DNA of 64,000 bases from Kitasatospora phosalacinea (GTDB lineage Bacteria > Actinomycetota > Actinomycetes > Streptomycetales > Streptomycetaceae), in NCBI RefSeq assembly GCF_030268885.1, contig NZ_BSSA01000017.1, forward strand, positions 62,001-126,000. The letters are read 5' to 3'. The notes below the pieces were generated by a model. The model was not told the origin of the DNA. It made no database searches and worked only from the letters and a program-made list of their open reading frames with translations. Below are positions 58,435 to 64,000 of the stretch, piece by piece. The position numbers were made by a program, and so were the translations under genes. Within the stretch, counting starts at the first letter, position 1. Each line of letters opens with the position of its first letter.

Positions 58435-58843
58435 GGCGGACGAGCCGGCCGGGCGGTCGCGTCGGGTCCCTTCGGGGCCCGCCGAGGAACGTCCGGGCTC
58501 CACAGAGCAGGGTGGTGGGTAACGCCCACCCGGGGTGACCCGCGGGACAGTGCCACAGAAAGCAGACCGCCTGCCGCTCCGGCGGCAGGTAAGGGTGAAA
58601 CGGTGGTGTAAGAGACCACCAGCGACCGAGGTGACTCGGCCGGCTCGGTAAACCCCACTCGGAGCAAGGTCAAGATCGGTGCCTCCGGGCACCGTGCGCG
58701 GGTGTTCGAGGGCTGCTCGCCCGAGCTCGCGGGTAGACCGCACGAGGCTGTCGGCAACGGCAGCCCTAGATGGATGGCCGCCTCCCCGGCCCGCGCGAGC
58801 GGCCCGGGAGACAGAACCCGGCGTACAGGCCGACTCGTCCGCC
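58435..58843 (+). ncRNA. rnpB: RNase P RNA, bacterial type A
   Basis: P1 forms between GGCGGACGAG (58435-58444) and CTCGTCCGCC (58834-58843), a perfect 10-bp pair. Conserved core: GAGGAACGTCCGGGCTCCAC near 58480, CACAGAAAGCAGACCGCC near 58555, GGTAAGGGTGAAACGGTG near 58595, and the 3' motif AGACAGAACCCGGCGTACAG. It is the catalytic RNA that trims tRNA 5' ends. About 409 nt, usual for streptomycetes. Confidence 0.97.
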
Positions 58844-58856
58844 GGCCTCCGGCTCA

Positions 58857-58890
58857 GGGGCCCGGCCGCGCAGCAGCGCGGCCGGGCCCC
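58857..58890 (+). terminator. Terminator of rnpB
   Basis: A perfect 15-bp stem (58857-58871 with 58876-58890, loop AGCA) follows the RNA by 13 nt. Confidence 0.85.
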
Positions 58891-58954
58891 TCGGCGTTCG
58901 GCCCCGCGGTTGGTGGGCCCGCGGCGGGCGGGCGGCCCGGGCGGGGAGCGGAGG

Positions 58955-60346
58955 TCAGCCGACCGCGGAGTTGTAGGCGTCGATGGCGGGCTGGAGCTCC
59001 TTCGCGGCGTCGGCCAGGGCCTGCTGGGCGCTCTTGGCGCCGGAGACGGTCTGCTCGACGGCGGTCTCCACGCCCTTGCGGGCCTGCGGCATGACGCCGA
59101 GCAGGCAGCCCGCGGTGGCGGGGGTGGGCTTGGTGGCGGCCATCTGGTCGATGGCGGTCTTGAACTGCGGGTACTTGGCGACCCACTGCTGGTCGGCGGC
59201 GACGTCCAGGGCCTTGGTGTTGACGGGGAAGTAGCCGGTGCCGGTGTGCCAGGCGGCCTGCTGGTCGGGGGCGGTGAGGAACTTCTCGAGCTCCCAGGCG
59301 GCGCGCTGCTGGGCGGCGGAGTGGCCGGGGCCGGAGATCCACAGGGAGGCGCCGCCGATGACCGGGCCGCCCTGGTCGCCGGCCGCGGTCCTCGGGAACG
59401 GGGCGGTGCCGACGGTGAACTTGGCGGCCTCGGTGTAGCCGCGCAGCACGCCGGTGGACTCCAGGTGCATGGCGACCGTGCCGGCCTTGAAGGCGGCCTG
59501 GGCGTCGGTGGTCTGCCAGCCGGTGTTGGCCGCGTAGCCGCCCTTGACCAGGTCGGCCCACCACTGGACGATCTCGGCGCCCTTGGCGGAGTCGAAGGCC
59601 ACCTTGGACGCCTTGCCGGTGCGGCCGTTGTCGGCGTCGCAGTAGAGCGAGCCGGACTCGGCCAGCAGCTCCTCGACGAACCAGCCGTAGACCGCCGCGC
59701 CGAAGCCGTACCTGACGGTCTGTCCGCTGCCGTCCTTCTTGGTCAGCTTCCGGGCCAGGTCGCCGAGTTCGGCCAGCGTGGCGGGCGGCTTCGCCGGGTC
59801 GAGCCCGGCCTCCGCGAAGGCGTCGGTGTTCAGGTAGAGCAGCGGCACCGAGGAGTTGAACGGCATCGAGGCGAGCCTGCCGCCGACCGAGTAGTAGTTG
59901 CGGATGTTGGGCTGCAGGTCGTCCAGCGGGTAGCCGTCCCGGTCGGCGAAGGCCTGGGCGGGGACGGTCTGACCGGAGTCGATCATGAAGCGGGTGCCGA
60001 TGTCGTAGACCTGCACCAGCGCCGGGGTGGCCTTCTGCTGCACGGACGCCTTGTACTTGGCGACCAGGTCGTCGTAGCTGCCCTGGAAGACCGGCTTGAC
60101 CTCGATCTTCCCCCGGTGCGCGGCGTTGAACGCGTCGACCAGGGCGGTCAGCGCCTCGGCGTTCTTGCCCGTCATCGAGTGCCAGAACTCGACGGTGGTC
60201 ACCCCGGACGCCTGGTCGAGGGCGGAGGCGGCGGGCGCGGCGGCGTCGGAGCCGGAACCGCCGGAACCGGAGCCGCCGGAACTGCAGGCCGTCAGGGCCA
60301 GGCCGGACACCAGCAGGGCGGCGAGCGCGCGGGCACTCTTCTTCAC
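58955..60346 (-). CDS. ugpB: UgpB-like glycerol-3-phosphate ABC transporter binding lipoprotein
   Basis: 463 aa. The lipoprotein signal ends at LTAC (Cys about 21). The mature protein follows the UgpB pattern closely: EFWHSMTGKNAEALTALVD (about 53-71), ALVQVYDIGT, MPFNSSVPLLYLNTDAF, AGLDPAKPPAT and GGASLWISG. It should capture sn-glycerol 3-phosphate or a phosphodiester outside the membrane. GTG at 60346 with AGAGAAG upstream. Third gene of the ugpA-ugpE-ugpB operon, 66 bp after ugpE. Confidence 0.9.
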   Translation of the reverse strand: MKKSARALAALLVSGLALTACSSGGSGSGGSGSDAAAPAASALDQASGVTTVEFWHSMTGKNAEALTALVDAFNAAHRGKIEVKPVFQGSYDDLVAKYKASVQQKATPALVQVYDIGTRFMIDSGQTVPAQAFADRDGYPLDDLQPNIRNYYSVGGRLASMPFNSSVPLLYLNTDAFAEAGLDPAKPPATLAELGDLARKLTKKDGSGQTVRYGFGAAVYGWFVEELLAESGSLYCDADNGRTGKASKVAFDSAKGAEIVQWWADLVKGGYAANTGWQTTDAQAAFKAGTVAMHLESTGVLRGYTEAAKFTVGTAPFPRTAAGDQGGPVIGGASLWISGPGHSAAQQRAAWELEKFLTAPDQQAAWHTGTGYFPVNTKALDVAADQQWVAKYPQFKTAIDQMAATKPTPATAGCLLGVMPQARKGVETAVEQTVSGAKSAQQALADAAKELQPAIDAYNSAVG

Positions 60347-60411
60347 GGGTCTTCTCTCTTCTACGAGGGTGGGTGCCGGAGAGTCGAGCGGGAGCGGGAG
60401 GCGACGGGACG

Positions 60412-61299
60412 TCAGCGGACGGCGCCGGTGGTCAGGCCGCGGACGAGGAAGCGCTGGCCGAACAGCACCAGCGCCAGCGTGGGCAGCAGCGACAGCACCA
60501 CGCCGGCCAGGATCAGGCCGGGGTCGGCCATCTCGGAGTCGCGCAGCGTGGACAGGCCGATCTGCAGGGTCTGCATCTCGGCGGTGCGGGTGATGATCAG
60601 CGGCCAGAAGTACTGGTTCCAGGCGGACAGGAACACGTACACGGCGAGCGCGGCCAGCGTCGGGCGGCTCAGCGGCACCAGGATCCGCCACAGGAACCGC
60701 CAGTGCCCGGCCCCGTCGATCCGGGCGGCGTCCCGCAGTTCGGCCGGGAACTGCCGGAACGACTGCCGCAGCAGGAACGTCCCGAAGGCGGAGGCCAGGA
60801 AGGGCAGCACCAGCCCGAAGTACGTGTTGCCCAGCCCCCAGCCGGACAGCGTCAGGTAGTTGGGGACGACCACGGCCTCCCACGGCACCATCAGGGTGGC
60901 CAGGAACGCCCCGAACACCACCCGGCGGGCCCGCACCGGCAGGAAGACGAAGGCGTACGCGGCCAGCACCGAGGTGAGCAGTTGGGCCGCGGTGACCGCG
61001 CCCGCCACCAGCACCGAGTTGGCGTACTGGCGGGCCAGCGGCACCGCGTGCACGGCGCCGGAGAAGTTCCGCCCGGTGAGCGAGTGCGGCACCAGGGCGG
61101 GCGGGTAGGAGGCGATCTCGTCCGGGCGCATGAACGCACCGGCGAACACGTAGTAGACCGGGAACAGCACCGTCAGCGCGGCCCCGAGCAGGAGCAGGTG
61201 CACCAGCGAGCGGCCCAGCAGCGTGCGCGGGCGGGGGCGGCGGCGCCGGGCGGGGCGGGCCGGGGCGGGCGCGGTGGGCCCGGTGAGGGTGGCGGTCAC
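60412..61299 (-). CDS. ugpE: Sugar/glycerol-phosphate ABC transporter permease, UgpE-like
   Basis: 295 aa, six helices. The EAA loop is ELRDAARIDGAGHWRFLWRI (about 198-217), which contacts the ATPase. Belongs to the MalG/UgpE side of carbohydrate importers. GTG at 61299 overlaps the ugpA stop by 4 nt. No ATPase gene is in the operon; as for many streptomycete sugar importers, a shared MsiK-type ATPase elsewhere probably serves it. Confidence 0.88.
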   Translation of the reverse strand: MTATLTGPTAPAPARPARRRRPRPRTLLGRSLVHLLLLGAALTVLFPVYYVFAGAFMRPDEIASYPPALVPHSLTGRNFSGAVHAVPLARQYANSVLVAGAVTAAQLLTSVLAAYAFVFLPVRARRVVFGAFLATLMVPWEAVVVPNYLTLSGWGLGNTYFGLVLPFLASAFGTFLLRQSFRQFPAELRDAARIDGAGHWRFLWRILVPLSRPTLAALAVYVFLSAWNQYFWPLIITRTAEMQTLQIGLSTLRDSEMADPGLILAGVVLSLLPTLALVLFGQRFLVRGLTTGAVR

Positions 61300-62207
61300 G
61301 CGTAGTGCACCTTCCGTTCCAGGACGCCGAACTGGAGGGCGGTGCAGGCCAGGACGACGACCAGCAGCACCACGGCCTGGGCGCTGGCGGTGCCGAAGTC
61401 GCTGGAGCCGTAGGCGAACGCCTTCTGGTAGACGGAGTAGACCAGGGTGCGGGTGGCGCCGTCCGGGCCGCCCCGGGTGAGGACGTGGATCTGGCCGAAG
61501 CTCTGCAGCGCGTTCACGGTGGAGACCACGACCAGGAAGAACAGGCTGGGGCCGAGCAGCGGCACCGTCACCGAGCGGGCCAGCCGCAGCCCCGAGGCGC
61601 CGTCCAGCCGGGCGGCCTCGGTGATCTCGTCGGGGATCGAGCCGATGCCCGCGGACAGCACCAGCACGTTGTAGCCGAGGTTCATCCAGACCGTGGCCGC
61701 GGCGACCGAGAGCAGCGCGTACCGGGAGTCGGTGAGCCAGCCGACCGGGCCCAGGTGGAGCCGGGAGAGCAGGCCGTTGAGCACCCCGCTGGCCGGGTTG
61801 TAGAAGACCGAGAAGACCACCGAGGCGCTGGCCACCGAGAAGGCGAACGGCAGGGCGAAGGCCGAGCGCAGCAGTCGGACGCCGCGGATCCGGTTCTCCA
61901 GCAGCAGCACCAGAGCCAGCGCGCCGAGCACCCCGGGCACGACGGTGAACAGCACGAACAGCGCGGTGGTGAGCAGGGTGTCGCGGAACTCGGCGGAGGC
62001 CAGCAGGTCGGCGTAGTGCTTCCAGCCGACGTACCGCGAGGGCGCGCCGAACAGGTCGTTGGCGTGCGCGCTGAGGTAGAGGGTGCGCCCGAGCGGATAG
62101 GCGACGAACAGGACGAGGACGACGACGGAGGGCAGCAGGAAGGCCCAGGCGAGCCCGTGCTCCCCGAGGCGGCGCGGGCGCGCCGCCGGGGGTGGTGCGG
62201 TCGGCAT
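61296..62207 (-). CDS. ugpA: Sugar/glycerol-phosphate ABC transporter permease, UgpA-like
   Basis: 303 aa, six helices. The EAA loop is EITEAARLDGASGLRLARSV near 200-219. First gene of the operon. An AAAGGCGG sequence lies upstream of the ATG at 62207 with a long spacing. The upstream intergenic region carries a 28-bp dyad (62301-62328) that may be an operator. Confidence 0.88.
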   Translation of the reverse strand: MPTAPPPAARPRRLGEHGLAWAFLLPSVVVLVLFVAYPLGRTLYLSAHANDLFGAPSRYVGWKHYADLLASAEFRDTLLTTALFVLFTVVPGVLGALALVLLLENRIRGVRLLRSAFALPFAFSVASASVVFSVFYNPASGVLNGLLSRLHLGPVGWLTDSRYALLSVAAATVWMNLGYNVLVLSAGIGSIPDEITEAARLDGASGLRLARSVTVPLLGPSLFFLVVVSTVNALQSFGQIHVLTRGGPDGATRTLVYSVYQKAFAYGSSDFGTASAQAVVLLVVVLACTALQFGVLERKVHYA

Positions 62208-62300
62208 GGTGCGCGTCCGCCTTTCGTGACGTCGGTTCCGGCCATACCGTGTCGCGCCCGAACGACGGGCCGGCGAGGGTGGGGTGAGCGGCGGGTGGCG

Positions 62301-62328
62301 CCTTTCTTACGCGTTCGCGTCAGAAAGG
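62301..62328. promoter_or_regulatory. 28-bp dyad upstream of the ugp operon
   Basis: CCTTTCTTACGC and GCGTCAGAAAGG form arms with one mismatch around GTTC. It is located about 95 bp before the ugpA start and 150 bp after the response-regulator gene. It may be an operator for the uptake operon or a terminator of the two-component operon; no T-run is present. Confidence 0.5.
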
Positions 62329-62479
62329 AGGGGCCTCGTGTGGCTACCCCACTTCCGCCCCTCCTGCACCTCCCGGGAACCGGTCGTTCGTCAGGTCCGG
62401 TACGCAGCAGGCCCGTTGGGTCGGGGTGGACGGTGTCCGAAGCTGTGCGGTCGCCGGGGAACGCGCGTCGGCGGGGGTT

Positions 62480-63109
62480 TCAGCGCAGCAGGCGGCGCTC
62501 CTTGGCGATGGCGACCGCGCCGGAGCGGGTGTCCACGCCGAGCTTGGCGTAGATCCGGCCGAGGTGGGTCTTCACCGTGGCCTCGCTGATGAACAGGGCC
62601 CGGGCGATCTCCTTGTTGCCGAGGCCCTGGCCGAGCTGGTCGAGGATGTCCTGTTCGCGGTCGGTGAGGTGGGGGAGCGGGGAGCGCATCTGGGCCATCA
62701 CCCGGGACGCGACCGGCGGGGACAGCGCGGGACGGCCCGCCGCGGCGGCGCGGATGGCGGCGAACAGCTCCTCCGGCTTCTCGGCCTTCAGCAGGTAGCC
62801 GGTGGCACCCGCGTTGATCGCCCGGCTGATGTCGGTGTCGGTGTCGAAGGTGGTCAGCACCAGGACGTGGCTCGCGCCCGGCCCGGCGAGGATCCGCCGG
62901 GTGGCCTCCACCCCGTCGATGCCCTCGCCGAGCTGGAGGTCCATCAGGACCACGTCCGGCCGCAGGGCGGCGGTCAGCGACACGGCCTCCTCCCCGGTGC
63001 TGGCCTCGCCGACCACCTCGATCGCCGGGTCGCTGGACAGCAGGGCCAGCAGCCCGGCCCGGACCATGGCGTGGTCGTCGCAGATGACCAGCCGGACGGT
63101 GTCGTTCAT
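62480..63109 (-). CDS. NarL/LuxR-type response regulator
   Basis: 209 aa. Receiver domain 1-120 with acidic Asp11-Asp12 and phosphorylated Asp57 (VLMDLQL), Thr in VLTTFD and Lys in LLKAEK. The LuxR HTH at about 145-205 has LTDREQDILDQLGQG and NKEIARALFISEATVKTHLG. Cotranscribed with the histidine kinase upstream. Target genes unknown; the adjacent ugp operon is a possibility only by position. Confidence 0.95.
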   Translation of the reverse strand: MNDTVRLVICDDHAMVRAGLLALLSSDPAIEVVGEASTGEEAVSLTAALRPDVVLMDLQLGEGIDGVEATRRILAGPGASHVLVLTTFDTDTDISRAINAGATGYLLKAEKPEELFAAIRAAAAGRPALSPPVASRVMAQMRSPLPHLTDREQDILDQLGQGLGNKEIARALFISEATVKTHLGRIYAKLGVDTRSGAVAIAKERRLLR

Positions 63110-63218
63110 GAACCGCTCCTCTCGTGTCGCCGCCGTCGGCCGACGCTACCGGCGCCCGGGCGGACCCGGCGGCGCGCCGCCCCGGGGCGCACCGGCCGGC
63201 GGCGCACCGGCCCGCGGC

Positions 63219-64000
63219 TCACCGGCCCGCCAGCGGGATGGCCGCGGAGACCACGGTGCCCTCGCCCGGGGCGGACTCGACGGTGAGCGTGCCGCCGAGC
63301 TGGCGCAGCCGGGCCCGCATCGCGGGCAGGCCGTGGCCCCGGCTGCCGCCGGCCGCCCAGTCGGTGCGCTCGTCGCGCCCGAGCCGGCCGACCAGGGCGG
63401 GGGCGAAGCCGCGGCCGTCGTCCGCGACGTCCAGCACGGCCTGGTCGCCCAGGTAGGAGAGGGTGATCGAGGCGTGCGCGGCCCCGGCGTGCTCCCTGGT
63501 GTTCGCCAGCGCGCCCTGGGCGATCCGCAGCAGGGCGGACTGGGCGGCGGCGGGCATCGGGGCGGGCTGTCCGTCCAGGTGGAAGCGGACGGCCAGGCCG
63601 CTCTCGGCGGCCTCCCGGTCGGCCAGGGCCTGCAGGGCGGCCTCCAGGGTGCCCTGCTCCGCGAGGTCGGCCGGGGCGAGGTCGTGGACGAAGCGGCGGG
63701 CCTCCGCGAGGTTCCGCGCGGCGATCGCGGCGGCCGTCCGGACGTGGCCGAGGGCGGCCGCCGGGTCCTGCTGCCACGTCCGCTCCGCGGCCTGGAGCAG
63801 CATCTGCTGGCTGGACAGGCCCTGGGCCAGGGTGTCGTGGATCTCGACGGACAGCCGCTCCCGCTCGGCGAGGGCGCCCTGGCGGCGCTCGACCGCGGCC
63901 AGCTCCCGCCGGGTGCGGACCAGGTCGACGATCAGCTTCCGCTGCCGGGCGCCCTGCCGCTGCATGTACAGGAACACCGCGGTGGCGAGCGCGGCGACCG
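63219..64000 (-). CDS. Sensor histidine kinase, HisKA_3 type (5' end outside window)
   Basis: The reading frame runs past the window edge; at least 260 residues are present, beginning inside a TM helix (ALATAVFLYM). The phosphorylation site is in LSVEIHDTLAQGLSSQQ. The ATPase domain has the N-box-like LLRIAQGALANTREHA, DVADDGRGF and the G2 box GGSRGHGLPAMRARLRQLGG. It pairs with the response regulator 109 bp downstream. The sensor part is not visible. Confidence 0.93.
   Translation of the reverse strand, partial: VAALATAVFLYMQRQGARQRKLIVDLVRTRRELAAVERRQGALAERERLSVEIHDTLAQGLSSQQMLLQAAERTWQQDPAAALGHVRTAAAIAARNLAEARRFVHDLAPADLAEQGTLEAALQALADREAAESGLAVRFHLDGQPAPMPAAAQSALLRIAQGALANTREHAGAAHASITLSYLGDQAVLDVADDGRGFAPALVGRLGRDERTDWAAGGSRGHGLPAMRARLRQLGGTLTVESAPGEGTVVSAAIPLAGR

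Overview
The window is a very GC-rich (roughly 73-75%) chromosomal segment with dense third-position G/C, many GTG starts, zinc-ribbon and proline-rich membrane proteins, DasR-type chitinase control and an actinobacterial bacterial-type-A RNase P RNA. This points to a streptomycete (Streptomyces or Kitasatospora). No phage, insertion sequence, tRNA or rRNA gene was seen. Most genes are ordinary core or conserved genes of the family; the accessory interest is a lanthipeptide locus at about 40.7-50.0 kb.

Layout. 1-7.2 kb: a double Lrp/AsnC regulator (cut by the window edge), an inositol-monophosphatase-like enzyme, an Sfp-type phosphopantetheinyl transferase, an LPXTG-anchored surface protein, and the kynurenine pair kynA-kynU with a divergent Lrp regulator. 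7.2-14.3 kb: MarC-like membrane protein, barstar-like protein, DoxX protein, lipoprotein, a secreted GH18 chitinase behind a DasR-like operator, a MarR regulator divergent from an MFS exporter, and an SMI1/KNR4 protein. 14.4-18.8 kb: a MerR regulator fused to a DNA-polymerase beta-clamp-like domain, with a MerR-type 19-bp-spacer promoter; a protein O-mannosyltransferase; a FetB-like permease; and a yybP-ykoY manganese riboswitch ahead of a TMEM165/GDT1 manganese exporter. 18.9-22.6 kb: peptidoglycan-binding membrane protein, AraC regulator, DUF1772 protein and a small monooxygenase.

22.6-28.6 kb is a five-gene minus-strand operon, every junction overlapping or touching, headed by a cobalamin riboswitch. 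It encodes two membrane-anchored surface proteins (one an alpha/alpha-barrel protein) and a complete ECF vitamin transporter (T, fused A-A, S). It is best read as a B12 uptake system with its own extracellular accessory proteins. 28.6-32.7 kb holds a KstR-like TetR regulator divergent from a glycosyltransferase/methyltransferase/alpha-barrel operon. 33-40.5 kb holds cell-envelope proteins, a methyltransferase, an M48 peptidase and a zinc alcohol dehydrogenase.

40.75-50.04 kb is a class IV-like lanthipeptide locus read right to left: LanL synthetase, prolyl-oligopeptidase-type protease, a 47-residue precursor peptide, an attenuator-like hairpin, and a heterodimeric ABC exporter. The synthetase would dehydrate and cyclise the precursor, the protease probably trims the leader, and the exporter secretes the product.

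50.3-58.8 kb: Nif3-like protein, zinc-ribbon coiled-coil protein, RNase H/phosphatase fusion, yaaA, a tandem-repeat intergenic region, a DUF3995 protein, an RNB exonuclease, a DHA2 exporter and rnpB. 58.9-64 kb: a glycerol-3-phosphate-type ABC uptake operon (ugpA-E-B) and a NarL-type two-component pair, whose kinase is cut by the window edge.
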